Notes: generated by a model from the letters alone, not told the origin. DNA of 64,000 nucleotides from an uncultured Ellagibacter sp. (GCF_934617235.1 NZ_CAKTTZ010000006.1:15053-79052), one strand, 5' to 3'. Shown: positions 1 to 9,178, counted from the first letter of the stretch. Numbers and translations: made by a program.

Positions 1-561
1 GCCGTTCTGCAGCATATCTTCCAGATTCACCAGGTCGCAGTTGTGCATATGCTGCGCGAAGTAGTCGGAATCGTGGAAGTGGATGATGCCTTCGTTGTGC
101 GCGCGCACCACCTCGGGCGGAAGCAGCAGGCGCATCGTGATGTCCTTGGACACCTCGCCCGCCATGTAGTCGCGCTGCACGGAGTTCACGGTGGGGTTCT
201 TGTTGGAGTTCTCCTGCTTCGCTTCCTCGTTGTTGCACTCGATGAGCGAGAGGATCTTGTCGTCGGTCGTGTTGGAATGGCGCTTCAGGGACTGCACGTA
301 GCGGTAGATGATGTACTTGCGCGCCACGGTGTAGCGGCCCTGCGCCATAATCTGGTCTTCCACCATGTCCTGGATTTCCTCGACCGACACCGTGTGGCCC
401 GAGCGACCGCACAGCCACTCGACGCTATGGGCGGCGAGCGCGACCTGCTCGTCGGTCAAGCGCTCGTTTTGCGGAACCTCGTTGTTGGCAGCCTTGATGG
501 CGTTCACAATCTTGTCGATGTCGAAGGGCACTTCCGAGCCGCTGCGCTTGATAATCTTCAT
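1..561 (-). CDS. nrdD: Anaerobic ribonucleoside-triphosphate reductase, N-terminal part (window edge)
   Basis: Class III ribonucleotide reductase makes dNTPs under anoxia using a glycyl radical. Only the first 187 codons lie in the window. The product starts MKIIKRSGSEVPFDIDKIV, a typical ATP-cone domain (about residues 1-95), and continues with RDYMAGEVSKDI and IHFHDSDYF, typical of the start of the NrdD barrel. The start at 561 follows an AGAGGAAG ribosome-binding site. The catalytic glycyl radical site lies beyond the left edge. Two NrdR-like boxes upstream support the call. The gene is plainly partial because of the window boundary, not because of damage. Confidence 0.9.
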   Translation of the reverse strand, partial: MKIIKRSGSEVPFDIDKIVNAIKAANNEVPQNERLTDEQVALAAHSVEWLCGRSGHTVSVEEIQDMVEDQIMAQGRYTVARKYIIYRYVQSLKRHSNTTDDKILSLIECNNEEAKQENSNKNPTVNSVQRDYMAGEVSKDITMRLLLPPEVVRAHNEGIIHFHDSDYFAQHMHNCDLVNLEDMLQNG

Positions 562-702
562 GGCACTTCCTCTTCGTTGCTTATCTGAAACCGTCTTACT
601 CGCCCGCAATGGGGACACGACCGTGCGGGAAGGTATTTCCCGACGTCAGAGACGCTGCCCACGATCTTTGAGGGGTTTACTGCGTGCGGACGCCTGAGCA
701 TC

Positions 703-752
703 CGCCTATATTATGTGCTTATGATACGACATTCAAACACAAGATATTGTGT
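703..752 (-). promoter_or_regulatory. Paired NrdR boxes upstream of nrdD
   Basis: Positions 737-752 read ACACAAGATATTGTGT, which matches the published NrdR consensus at 15 of 16 positions and is an inverted repeat (ACACAA/TTGTGT). A weaker second box is at 703-718, with 18 bases between them (15-16 is usual). NrdR represses ribonucleotide reductase genes when dATP is high, so this is the expected control site for nrdD. The rest of 562-976 holds no gene that I can support. Confidence 0.75.
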
Positions 753-963
753 TTTCTTGTTTTGAAAAATCCATAGATGGTGTTTTCCCGATAGTTTTCC
801 ACTTGCCCCAAAAACGGCATAACCCCACCTCGTCACGAAAGGCGCGCATTGTTTGGGCGCCTCGAAAACGCAGTTTTCCACCACCGCAAAACCCCAGGAG
901 AAAATTTTTTGTGCGCTGAAAGCTGGCGCAAGGGGGTTGACAAGCGCAACGCTGCGGCTGCGC

Positions 964-976
964 TATACTTTCACGC
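964..976 (+). promoter_or_regulatory. -10 box of a probably leaderless transcript
   Basis: TATACT at 964-969 ends only 7 bases before the ATG at 977. No Shine-Dalgarno sequence precedes that ATG (the bases are TTCACGC). Transcription would therefore begin at or within a base of the start codon. A TTGACA lies at 937-942, but the 21-base spacing is too long for a normal -35 element. Confidence 0.5.
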
Positions 977-2530
977 ATGGCAAGCTATCAGCATATCTCG
1001 CACGGGTTCGACCCGGTATTCGACGAGCATTCCCGCATCCTCGTGCTAGGGTCGTTTCCCTCGGTGCTCTCGCGCGCGAACGCCTTCTACTACGGCAACC
1101 CGCAAAACCGCTTCTGGCGCGTCATCGCGCACTCCCTCGGCAAGCCGGTGCCGCCCAACGAAGGCGAGCCCCTGCCCCCGAACGGCAGCACAGCATCACT
1201 TGAGGAGTCGATTGCCGCGAAGAAGGCGCTTCTCCTCGAGGGCGGCATCGCGCTGTGGGATGCCATCGAGGAATGCGACATCAAGGGATCCTCGGACGCG
1301 AGCATCAAAAACGTCGTGCCCGCGCACATCGAGCGCATCACCGAGTGCGCGCATATCGAGGCAGTCATCTGCAACGGCGCCACGGCGGGCCGCCTCTACA
1401 AGCGCTACCTGCAGTGGAAGGTCGGGCTTGTCGCGCACGTGCTTCCCTCGACAAGCCCTGCGAACGCCGCCTGGAAAACCGAGCGCCTCATCGAGCGCTG
1501 GGGCAACGAACTCCGCGCGATTGCCGACGAGCTGGCGAAAGAAGACCGGCAGCAGGAAACGACAGCAGACGAAGGCACTCCTGAGGAGCCGCGCCGCCGC
1601 ACAAAGGGAAGCACAACTGCCCGTACCCGCAAAGGCGGCTCCGTTTCCTATGGCACCATACGAATCGACGCACCTGCCGCCTCGAACTTCGCGGTGCACA
1701 AGTCGATGCAGGGAAACAAGCGAGCCAACACCAAGCCCGAGCTCTTGATGCGCGAACGGCTGCGCGCGGCGGGACTTGGCGGATACCGTCTGCAGTGGAA
1801 GGTCGCGGGGCACCCCGATATCGCCTGGCCAGGCAAGAAAGTCTGCGTGTTCGTAAACGGGTGCTTCTGGCACCGATGCCCGCACTGCAAACTTTCGACC
1901 CCGAAGAAAAACGTGGAGTACTGGACCGCAAAGTTCGAGCGAAACGTCGAGCGCGACCGCGAGAACGTCGCCGCGCTCGAAGCCGACGGCTGGCGCGTTC
2001 ACGTGGTATGGGAATGCGAGCTGAAGAAGACGATCGACGCGACCATGGAGAAGCTCCTCCCTGAAATCGCGAATGAGCTGGGAAAAGAGATTCTGCTGCC
2101 CGAAGGTGGCGCGGTCGAGCCCGACAGCACGAGCGCCAGCCCCGAGCCCGAGCCCGACGGCACGAGCGCAAACGTCGCCCCTGCCGACGCCACTCCGCCC
2201 TCGCCCACTGCAAGCACGCCGACAAGCGAGCCCAAGCGCTACTACCTCTACGTCCTCGAATGCGGCGACGGCACGCTCTACACCGGCTACACCCCCGACA
2301 TCGAGGCACGCCTCGCCCAGCATCGCGCAGGCACGGGTGCGAAGTACACGCGCGGGCGCGGGCCGCTCACCCTGCTCGCAAGCGCGGAATTCCCCACCAA
2401 GCACGACGCGATGAGCGCGGAATACCACTTCAAGCGCCTCACACGCGACAAGAAAGACGCCCTGCTCGCGGAGGTTGCCGCATCGAAAGAGCCCTTCGAG
2501 CGCATACTGGAGGAAACGTTCGCGAAATAG
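977..2530 (+). CDS. Triple-fusion DNA repair protein: deoxyinosine/uracil glycosylase + Vsr endonuclease + GIY-YIG nuclease
   Basis: This 517-residue protein has three recognisable DNA-repair domains. Residues 1-190 resemble the hypoxanthine-DNA glycosylase branch of the UDG superfamily, with LGSFPS at 24-29 and LPSTSPANA at 156-164. Residues about 240-355 are a Vsr-type nicking endonuclease, with KSMQGNKRANTKPE, the HPDIAWPG aspartate (D281), GCFWHRCPHC at 295-304 and VVWECE. After a Pro/Ser/Thr-rich linker (about 378-420), residues 420-505 are a YhbQ/UvrC-like GIY-YIG domain (YLYVLECGDGTLYTGYT, QHRAGTGAKYTRG). The glycosylase would remove deaminated purine or uracil, and the two nuclease domains could cut at or near the lesion. 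No Dcm-type cytosine methyltransferase, the classic Vsr partner, is nearby. The start at 977 looks leaderless. The domain calls are strong; the joint mechanism is inferred. Confidence 0.85.
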   Translation: MASYQHISHGFDPVFDEHSRILVLGSFPSVLSRANAFYYGNPQNRFWRVIAHSLGKPVPPNEGEPLPPNGSTASLEESIAAKKALLLEGGIALWDAIEECDIKGSSDASIKNVVPAHIERITECAHIEAVICNGATAGRLYKRYLQWKVGLVAHVLPSTSPANAAWKTERLIERWGNELRAIADELAKEDRQQETTADEGTPEEPRRRTKGSTTARTRKGGSVSYGTIRIDAPAASNFAVHKSMQGNKRANTKPELLMRERLRAAGLGGYRLQWKVAGHPDIAWPGKKVCVFVNGCFWHRCPHCKLSTPKKNVEYWTAKFERNVERDRENVAALEADGWRVHVVWECELKKTIDATMEKLLPEIANELGKEILLPEGGAVEPDSTSASPEPEPDGTSANVAPADATPPSPTASTPTSEPKRYYLYVLECGDGTLYTGYTPDIEARLAQHRAGTGAKYTRGRGPLTLLASAEFPTKHDAMSAEYHFKRLTRDKKDALLAEVAASKEPFERILEETFAK

Positions 2531-2573
2531 GGCGCCTCGCAAAGCCGCCCACATCGAAAAAGGCCAATCAACA

Positions 2574-2609
2574 ACGAAGCGCTGCACCATCACCGGCGCA
2601 GCGCTTCGT
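2574..2609. terminator. Bidirectional hairpin between convergent genes
   Basis: A perfect 12-base stem, ACGAAGCGCTGC with GCAGCGCTTCGT, and a 12-base loop sits between the stop codons of the convergent repair gene and the DUF1292 gene. It lacks a clear T-run. Confidence 0.6.
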
Positions 2610-2642
2610 CCATTCCCTTGATTGTCGCAACGGGGGCAGCTC

Positions 2643-2963
2643 CTACTCGAAGCCGTAGAGGTCCTTCGTCGCTTCCTGGAACGCAGCGTACACTTCCATC
2701 GCCACGCCCTCGTCTTCCACGAGCTCGAAGCCGGACGGCTGGTCGTCCTCGTCAAATTCCACAGCCTCCAAGATGACCACCTCACCGGAGGAAAGCGCCG
2801 GCTCCTCTTCGCTCACCGGGAAGAAAATGCCATAGCGATGACCGCCATGCAGAAGCAGGCCGAGGAACTCCAGAACGGTCGCGTCGCCTTTGGAGTCCTC
2901 GAAGTTGATAGTCAAGCCCTCCTCGACGGGCGGGCAAAAATTAGGGTTCGAACCTTCGCGCAC
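2643..2963 (-). CDS. DUF1292-family small protein
   Basis: This acidic protein of about 106 residues resembles the DUF1292 family, whose function is unknown. The core runs INFEDSKGDATVLEFLGLLLHGGHRYGIFF and then EVVILEAVEFDEDDQ. I chose the GTG at 2963, preceded by AGAGAGGAG, over an in-frame start at 3083. The longer form would read through the hairpin at 3039-3070, and its first 40 residues look unlike the family. The gene lies downstream of secDF on the same strand but is separated from it by that hairpin. Confidence 0.7.
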   Translation of the reverse strand: MREGSNPNFCPPVEEGLTINFEDSKGDATVLEFLGLLLHGGHRYGIFFPVSEEEPALSSGEVVILEAVEFDEDDQPSGFELVEDEGVAMEVYAAFQEATKDLYGFE

Positions 2964-3038
2964 GGGGCGCTCCTCTCTCTTCGCGCACCGATTGGGTGCC
3001 GCATTCTCGTAGCTGTAAGTCTTACCCGTAAGTATAGA

Positions 3039-3070
3039 GCGAGCCCCCGCCTTATCGTGCGAGGGCTCGC
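3039..3070 (-). terminator. Probable secDF terminator
   Basis: An 8-base stem, GCGAGCCC with GGGCTCGC, lies 43 bases past the secDF stop. On the minus strand it is followed by TCTAT, a weak T-run. Confidence 0.5.
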
Positions 3071-3112
3071 AAATCAACCGCATTCACGCAAACCGGCAAA
3101 AGCCGCTCCGCC

Positions 3113-5701
3113 TTACTTCTTCCCCTTGCGCTCGGCGCGCGAAGGCTTCTTCTTGCCGAAGTCGGGCGAAACCGCCGCATCATGAGGCGACACTGCCGAA
3201 GTCACAGCCGTCGCACCCTCGGAAGCGCCAGCGTCCACCGAAGAAGCCGCGTCTCCCGCAGCCGCCGCAGCCACAGCGGGGACAGCCGTGCCCGGAAGGC
3301 GGTTCAGGAACCAACGCTGGATATCGTTGCCGTACTTCTTCTGTAGCTTCTTGAAGCGCGGCTCGTGCGTCTTCCAAATGACGTAGAGCGGCGTTGCGAT
3401 GGCATAGGACGAGTAGCAGCCGCACACGAGGCCGATCGTCATGGCAAGCGCGAAGTCCTTCAGCGTTTCGCCGCCGAACAGCAGCATCGCAACAACCGGG
3501 ATGAGCGAGGTGATCGAGGTGTTGAGTGAGCGCACGAGAACCTCGTTCACCGAGTGGTTCGCCATGGTGGCGAAGGTGCACTTCACCGAGTCGTCCTTCA
3601 TGTTCTCGTTGATGCGGTGGAACACGACCACCGTGTCGTAGAGCGAGTAGCCCAAGATGGTGAGCAGGGCAGCGATGGTGTTCGGGGTGATCTCGCGACC
3701 GACGAGCACGTAGACACCCACGACGATGATAAGGTCATGCAGCAGCGCCACGACCGCCGTCACGCCCATCTTCGGATCGCGGAAGCGGATCGAGATGTAA
3801 GCGATGATCAGCAACAGCGAGATGAAGAACGCAATCGCCGACGACTGGATGACGCTTGCGCCCCAGTCAGGGCCGATTGTGGTGACCTCGAAGCTGTCGG
3901 TGGTCCAACCGAAGGTGTCCGCTACCTCGTTCGCCGTCACCGTCGCATCTTCAGCGGAAGTCGTGGTGGTGCGGACGAGGAAGCCCGGCTCGCCGTCGGC
4001 CGTCGTGGTCTGGATGACCGCGTCGGGCTCGCCCGCATCGCTGAACGCGTCGCGAACCTGCTCGGTCGTCACGTCGCCCGTGCCGTGGAAGGTCACCGAC
4101 GTGCCGCCGACGAACTCGATGCCGAAGTTCATGCCGCGCACGCCGACGATGATGGCGACAAGCACCATCGCGCAGCAGGCCGCGGTGAGGAAGATTTTCT
4201 TAAGCCCCAAAAGGTTGATGTCAAGCTTGATGAAGCGGCCGCGCACATCCTTGCGGGAAGCGGCCTGCTTCACGCCCTGGAAGTAAGGCACAGCCTCGAT
4301 GCAGTCCTCCACGCCCCAGAACTTGGGGTGCTTCGCGATGAGCTTCGGGGCGAGAAGGCGAATGAGCGGCGCCTTGAACAGAAGCATCATGACGATGTCG
4401 CACACGATACCCAAAGCAAGCGTCATGCCGAAGCCCTTGACCGAGGCGCTCGCCAGGAAGAACAGCGTGAGCGCGGAGACGAGCGTCACAAGGTCGGCGT
4501 CAATCGAGGTCAAGATGCCGTGGCGGACGCCCGTGATGGACGCGGCGCGCACGCTTCTGCCCATGCGGATTTCCTCGCGGAAGCGCTCGAGCGTCAGAAT
4601 GGAGGAGTCGGCCGCCATGCCGATGGTCAAGACGACACCGGCGATGCCCGCCATAGAAAGGCTGAACAGGCCGAACGCGGAAAGCAGCGCGAGGATACCC
4701 AGGTAGATCGCCGCGAACACGGCCATCGCCGCCGCGGTGATGACGCCGAGCCCCTCGTAGAACACGAGCAGGTAGATCATGACGATCACAAGGCCGATGA
4801 GCGCCACGAGCACGCCGGACTGCAGCGCGTCCTGGCCGAGCGTCGGGCCGACGACCTGGCTTTGCGCGTACTCGAAGCTCACGGGCAGCGAGCCGGATTC
4901 AAGCACGGTCTTCATCTGCTTGGCCGCGTCGAGCGTATAGCCGCCGGTGATGGAAACGTTGCCGTCGGAAATGACGGACTGCACGGCAGGAGCAGACTGC
5001 ACTTCGCCGTCGAGGATGATGACAATCTGGCCCTTGGTGGGGGCGAGGTCTTCGGTTGCCTCGGCGAAGGCCTTCGTGCCCTCGGAGTCGAGACGCAGGT
5101 TAACCGCATAGTCGGTCGAGGTCTGGGAAGCCTGGCCCACGTCGACCTTCTCGAGGTTCGAGCCGGTGATGATTGGCGTGTACGTGCCCTCTTCGACCTT
5201 GAGGTGCTGCACCTCTTCGCTCGGGAAGGAATTGCCGAACGCGTCGGTCACCGTGCCCTGCGTGCCGTATTGGCCGTTCTGAATCTTCGTCTTCACATCG
5301 GAATCAGTGAAGGAGTCGAGTCGCGCGAACTCGAGCTTGCCCGTCTTGCCGATGGTATTGAGCGCTTCCTCGGTGTCGGACAGGCCGGGGATCTGTACGA
5401 GAATCTGATCATTGCCCTGGATCTGCACGACTGCCTCGGATGCACCGAGGGCATTCACGCGGTTCTCGATGATCGCGCGCGAAGATTCCATGTCCTCAGT
5501 GGAAACATCCGACCCATCGTTGTTGTGCGCCGTGAGCACGACCGAAAGGCCACCTTGAATGTCGAGGCTTTGATTGATCTTTTCCTGCGGCGGCGTGAAC
5601 ATCACGATCGAGCCGATGACCAAAAGCGCCATGACCACGAGCAGCCATACGTTGCGCCTATCTTTATTATGATGCTTCTTCTTTTTCTGAGGTTCCGCCA
5701 T
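3113..5701 (-). CDS. secDF: Fused protein translocase subunits SecD-SecF
   Basis: This 862-residue membrane protein is an accessory component of the Sec translocase, using proton motive force to help pull proteins across the membrane. An N-terminal helix (WLLVVMALLVIGSIVMF) is followed by the P1 region with SLDIQGGLSVVL, then the SecD membrane bundle (about 310-480). A second half begins near MNFGIEFVGGTSVTF and ends in the SecF bundle with GYSLYDTVVVFHRI. The tail is Ala-rich and then basic (KKKPSRAERKGKK). I chose the ATG at 5701 (MAEPQKKKK), preceded by AAGGAAG, over an upstream start at 5788. In many bacteria tgt lies directly upstream of secDF; here tgt starts 12 kb away on the same strand, so the usual neighbourhood has been split. 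Confidence 0.93.
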   Translation of the reverse strand: MAEPQKKKKHHNKDRRNVWLLVVMALLVIGSIVMFTPPQEKINQSLDIQGGLSVVLTAHNNDGSDVSTEDMESSRAIIENRVNALGASEAVVQIQGNDQILVQIPGLSDTEEALNTIGKTGKLEFARLDSFTDSDVKTKIQNGQYGTQGTVTDAFGNSFPSEEVQHLKVEEGTYTPIITGSNLEKVDVGQASQTSTDYAVNLRLDSEGTKAFAEATEDLAPTKGQIVIILDGEVQSAPAVQSVISDGNVSITGGYTLDAAKQMKTVLESGSLPVSFEYAQSQVVGPTLGQDALQSGVLVALIGLVIVMIYLLVFYEGLGVITAAAMAVFAAIYLGILALLSAFGLFSLSMAGIAGVVLTIGMAADSSILTLERFREEIRMGRSVRAASITGVRHGILTSIDADLVTLVSALTLFFLASASVKGFGMTLALGIVCDIVMMLLFKAPLIRLLAPKLIAKHPKFWGVEDCIEAVPYFQGVKQAASRKDVRGRFIKLDINLLGLKKIFLTAACCAMVLVAIIVGVRGMNFGIEFVGGTSVTFHGTGDVTTEQVRDAFSDAGEPDAVIQTTTADGEPGFLVRTTTTSAEDATVTANEVADTFGWTTDSFEVTTIGPDWGASVIQSSAIAFFISLLLIIAYISIRFRDPKMGVTAVVALLHDLIIVVGVYVLVGREITPNTIAALLTILGYSLYDTVVVFHRINENMKDDSVKCTFATMANHSVNEVLVRSLNTSITSLIPVVAMLLFGGETLKDFALAMTIGLVCGCYSSYAIATPLYVIWKTHEPRFKKLQKKYGNDIQRWFLNRLPGTAVPAVAAAAAGDAASSVDAGASEGATAVTSAVSPHDAAVSPDFGKKKPSRAERKGKK

Positions 5702-5950
5702 GTGCCTGAACTTCCTTACTTCCCCTCGCCATAAAGACATTGCAAGGTTGGTTTTGCGTATACGAACTTCCGTATTATGCCACAACAAAGCCGCATTAAC
5801 GGTAACAAGCCCACATCGACAGGTAAAATTATTCTTAAATCTAGATAAACGGCAACCTGATAAATACCCGATACGCTCAAACAGAAGCGGCGTCCCAAGG
5901 AAGGCTCGTCACGGCAAGATTGTTCACGCGCCCGTAAATGGCTGATGGGC

Positions 5951-6367
5951 TTACTGCTCCAACAACTCATCACTTCCAATCGGACTTGAGTATGTTTCTT
6001 TACGCTCGTCTCCACTAACGCTGCAGTATTCCACCAGCTCTCCAACAATTTCAATATCTGGATAACCCGCAGCTATACCTTCCTCTATGAGAACCATAAG
6101 GTCTGACATCTGATCTTCACTGCCTTGTTCCAACCATGCTCCATCTTGGTCTATATGACACCATATCGACGGGGCACAGTCAGGGAAGGATTCGCCTTCC
6201 CAAATCTCGTCTTCAAGAGTTGCGTTAGCCTTAATCCATTCGGCAACTTCGGTCGCTTCTTCTCTGCCTTCGAGTTGGCTTCTTAAACCTTTTATATATT
6301 CCTTTAATCCTGCCTTCTGTTTGTCGGTTCCATTAAAAGAAAAAGAGAGGTCGTACGAAGTACTCAT
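5951..6367 (-). CDS. Hypothetical acidic protein, low GC
   Basis: I do not recognise this 138-residue protein. It starts MSTSYDLSFSFNGTDKQK, is rich in Glu and Asp, and has no signal peptide or membrane segment. An AAAGGATG ribosome-binding site precedes the ATG. Base composition is clearly more AT-rich than secDF or the repair gene, as expected for recent transfer. The 249 bases between it and secDF are also AT-rich and hold no gene I can support. Small acidic proteins in such blocks are sometimes immunity proteins, but nothing in the sequence shows this. Confidence 0.6.
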   Translation of the reverse strand: MSTSYDLSFSFNGTDKQKAGLKEYIKGLRSQLEGREEATEVAEWIKANATLEDEIWEGESFPDCAPSIWCHIDQDGAWLEQGSEDQMSDLMVLIEEGIAAGYPDIEIVGELVEYCSVSGDERKETYSSPIGSDELLEQ

Positions 6368-6565
6368 GGCGAATCATCCTTTCTGGTCAATGCCGTAAGC
6401 GTATCCCGTTGCGCAAACCGTCCAAATTTTACCACGCACCGGATCGTCAGGATGCTTGCATTCCGATGCGGGAGCGCTATGCTGCTGATGTCGACCCTAG
6501 CATGGCAGTAACTGACCGCAAGAGCGCGACCCCAAACAGCGTTGCGCCGACGAAGGATGAGGAAT

Positions 6566-7504
6566 ATGCCCATTATTCTTGGATTTCTAGCAGGTGTCGG
6601 GCTGCCCATACAGACGAGCGTAAACACAAGGTTGCGGAAAAAAGTAGGCTCCCCCTTCAACGCGGCCTTGGTGTCGTTTCTTGTAGGGTTATTGTTTCTG
6701 TCCGCATTATTGCTGGTCACCGGGCAGGGGCTGCATATCCCCTTCGCACAGTTGCTGAATGAGCCCGCATGGATCTGGATCGGCGGCATTTGCGGCGTGG
6801 TTTTCCTGACGGGAAACATCCTGCTGTTTCCAAAGCTGGGCGGTGTGCAGACGGTCGTGCTTCCCGTTCTCGGCCAAATCTTAATGGGACTGGCCATTGA
6901 TAACTTCGGGCTGTTCTATTCGCAGCAAACATCATTGACAGTGTTTCGTGTTGCAGGTGCGGTGCTGGTGCTTCTCGGCGTGGTTTTGGTTTCGACGGCG
7001 AAAGAAAGCAAGGCGGAGCGGGGCAAGCGGCAAAAATCAGCGCCAGCCTCTTTGTGGCTCTGGAGGGCGTTTTCCGTCTTTAGCGGAATAGCGGTCGCGA
7101 CCCAGACTGCCGTAAACGGTTACCTTGGAGTAGCGGCAGGCTCCCCGATAAAAGCATCCGTCATCTCGTTCATCGTCGGAATCATCTTGCTGGCAATCAC
7201 CTGCATCGTTTTGCGCTTAAAGAACGGGAAACCAGAGTCAAAGGAAGAGAAACCAGCTAAAAACCCCTGGTGGATGTGGATTGGCGGAATCCTTGGCGGA
7301 CTATACGTTCTCGCAAATGTCTATCTGTCGAGAATCATAGGAACCGGAATGACAGTTGTCGTTCTTCTGGTCGGCTCCACGACGGGCGGCGTCCTGGTCG
7401 ATCATTTCGGGATATTCGAGTCTCCTAAAAAGGCAGTTAACAGGCAAAAGATACTCGGCGTCCTGATTATGATTCTAGGAGCCGCCGCAATCAAGCTGCT
7501 GTAG
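6566..7504 (+). CDS. YdcZ/DUF606-type DMT transporter, duplicated
   Basis: This 312-residue integral membrane protein has two tandem DUF606 halves, each with about five hydrophobic helices. The first half has FLAGVGLPIQTSVNTRLRKKVGSPFNAALVSF, and the second repeats the pattern as ATQTAVNGYLGVAAGSPIKASVISF. DUF606 proteins belong to the drug/metabolite transporter superfamily; the substrate is unknown. The ATG at 6566 has GAAGGA 8 bases upstream and fits better than the TTG at 6542. The gene stands alone within the accessory block. Confidence 0.8.
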   Translation: MPIILGFLAGVGLPIQTSVNTRLRKKVGSPFNAALVSFLVGLLFLSALLLVTGQGLHIPFAQLLNEPAWIWIGGICGVVFLTGNILLFPKLGGVQTVVLPVLGQILMGLAIDNFGLFYSQQTSLTVFRVAGAVLVLLGVVLVSTAKESKAERGKRQKSAPASLWLWRAFSVFSGIAVATQTAVNGYLGVAAGSPIKASVISFIVGIILLAITCIVLRLKNGKPESKEEKPAKNPWWMWIGGILGGLYVLANVYLSRIIGTGMTVVVLLVGSTTGGVLVDHFGIFESPKKAVNRQKILGVLIMILGAAAIKLL

Positions 7505-7551
7505 GGGGAACAATCCGCCGACTCGCAAAGCCTGCGAGGGTCGTATGCGGC

Positions 7552-8823
7552 TTACCGGTGCAGAAGGAAGTCGATGATGTTCACGATTTCTATCCCATCG
7601 ATATCCGAGGGATAGCTGCCCTCGCCCACCACGACGATTTTGCGGTACTCGTCTCCGATGCGGCGCAGCGGGGCAAGCTCGCGACGCTGCGTTTCCTCGT
7701 CCTGCATATTTTCAGTTACCTGAATATACATCTTGCATCGAGGCTTTGTGGCAATGAAGTCGACCTCGCCTCCGCGCAAATGGCCAATCAAGACATCGTA
7801 GTCGTCGAACACCAGCTGACTGAACACCAGGTTTTCCAGCACGCGCCCGGTATCGGTGCCTCGATAGCTGTCCAGGTAGTTGCGCATGCCGACATCCGCA
7901 ATATAGTATTTGCCGCCCGTCTTCAACAGCTCCCGCCCCTTCACGTCGTAGCGAAGCACGTGGCGGAATAGGTACGCCTCCGTAAGCGTCGAGATGTAGA
8001 AATCCGTTGTCGCGCGGGTCACCGATTGCCCGTCGGCCTTCAAGGAACCTGCAATTTTGTTAATCGATGTTTCGTTGCCGATATTGTCCGCCATAAACGC
8101 GCAGATGCGCTCGAGCGCCGCTTGGTTGCTAACCGCCCGCAGCCCCTTGCGCTGAGCGCGCATCATGATATCGCGAACGATTATGGTCTGGTATATGCTG
8201 CGCATATAGTCGCGGTGAACCGATTCGTTCGGCTCCTGAAGAGCCAGATACGGAAAGCCCCCGAACGTACGATACTGATCGAACAGGTTGGCGAGCGTAG
8301 CAAAAGAGCCATCCGCGAACGAGGCGATATCCGAGCCCGTCTTTCCTGCAGGCTGCCACGTCGCCCCACGAAAATCAAGATATTCGGCAAACGTCAGCGG
8401 CTGCATCGGTATCTCGACATAGCGTCCCGAAATGAGCGTTGCAAGCTCGCTCGACAGCAGAAACGCATTCGAGCCAGTTATGTAAATATCGCAATCAACA
8501 TCGACGCGCAGTGCATTGATCGCCTTTTCCCAGCTCTCGACATTTTGCAACTCGTCAAAGAACAGGTACGCATGCGGCTGCCCTGCGATACGGCTCACAA
8601 CCAAATCATATAAATCGCGATAGTCAACGATTCCCGCAAGCTCCATCGATTCCATCTTAAACGTGAGAAGCCTGCTTTCAGGAACGCCTTGCTGCGCAAG
8701 GTGACGACGCATCATGTCAAGCAGCGTCGACTTCCCACAACGGCGAATACCCGTGATCACTTTCACCAAATCAGTATCTTGGAATGAGATGAGCTTATCG
8801 AGGTACTTTTGCCGTACGATCAT
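7552..8823 (-). CDS. AAA-family ATPase with C-terminal DUF4143
   Basis: This 423-residue protein has an N-terminal P-loop ATPase (Walker A GIRRCGKST near residue 25, Walker B AYLFFDELQN near 96) and a C-terminal DUF4143 region (EVDFIATKPRCKMYIQV), which resembles restriction-endonuclease-like folds. Such proteins are common, often in many copies, in gut anaerobes and archaea; their role is unknown. The gene is followed on the minus strand by the convergent transporter gene and preceded by three stacked palindromes (8848-8933). GC is lower than in the core genes. Confidence 0.85.
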   Translation of the reverse strand: MIVRQKYLDKLISFQDTDLVKVITGIRRCGKSTLLDMMRRHLAQQGVPESRLLTFKMESMELAGIVDYRDLYDLVVSRIAGQPHAYLFFDELQNVESWEKAINALRVDVDCDIYITGSNAFLLSSELATLISGRYVEIPMQPLTFAEYLDFRGATWQPAGKTGSDIASFADGSFATLANLFDQYRTFGGFPYLALQEPNESVHRDYMRSIYQTIIVRDIMMRAQRKGLRAVSNQAALERICAFMADNIGNETSINKIAGSLKADGQSVTRATTDFYISTLTEAYLFRHVLRYDVKGRELLKTGGKYYIADVGMRNYLDSYRGTDTGRVLENLVFSQLVFDDYDVLIGHLRGGEVDFIATKPRCKMYIQVTENMQDEETQRRELAPLRRIGDEYRKIVVVGEGSYPSDIDGIEIVNIIDFLLHR

Positions 8824-8847
8824 AAGGCCCTCCGTTTTCGTTAAGAA

Positions 8848-8933
8848 CTATGGTAACCATAGTCAAAACTTGTCAAATTTGCAAGTTTTGACTATTGCAT
8901 CTACAAAACTTGCTGCAGATGCAAGTTTTGTAG
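8848..8933 (-). promoter_or_regulatory. Three stacked palindromes upstream of the DUF4143 ATPase
   Basis: Within 86 bases there are three inverted repeats: CTATGGT/ACCATAG (8848-8862), a 14-base pair of arms ATAGTCAAAACTTG at 8859-8872 and 8882-8895, and a 13-base pair CTACAAAACTTGC at 8901-8913 and 8921-8933. The last two share the half-site AAAACTTG. The sites lie 25-110 bases before the ATPase start, so they could be operators or binding sites of the gene's own product. This role is inferred. Confidence 0.6.
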
Positions 8934-9178
8934 ATTGAATTAGCGCGAAGAGCCCGATCTCCATAATTTTGCAACTCGTCTACCTGTTCCGCGTGCACCA
9001 AGCCGAGGGCAAGTGGCCAAAACCGCAAGGGTGGTCCGCCATCTGCTCATGACTGATGCGACTTACCGCACGTAGGTGGCCCGGAATACCCCAATTCACT
9101 TGCTTTCTTTATCGTTCGCTCATGCGGGAGTTCTGTGGGTTTGCAAGCAAAATCTAACATGTCCTCTAGCTAAGCATC

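Noticed and set aside
977..2530. Interpretation as part of a restriction-modification system because of the Vsr domain
   Set aside because: No DNA methyltransferase or restriction gene is adjacent. The fused glycosylase favours repair.
3554..5734. Long open frame on the plus strand opposite secDF
   Set aside because: It is a mirror of secDF caused by high GC at third codon positions. The translation is rich in Arg, His, Asp and Glu without domain logic, and there is no ribosome-binding site.
8848..8933. CRISPR-like array
   Set aside because: The units are inverted repeats, not regularly spaced direct repeats, and there are no cas genes.
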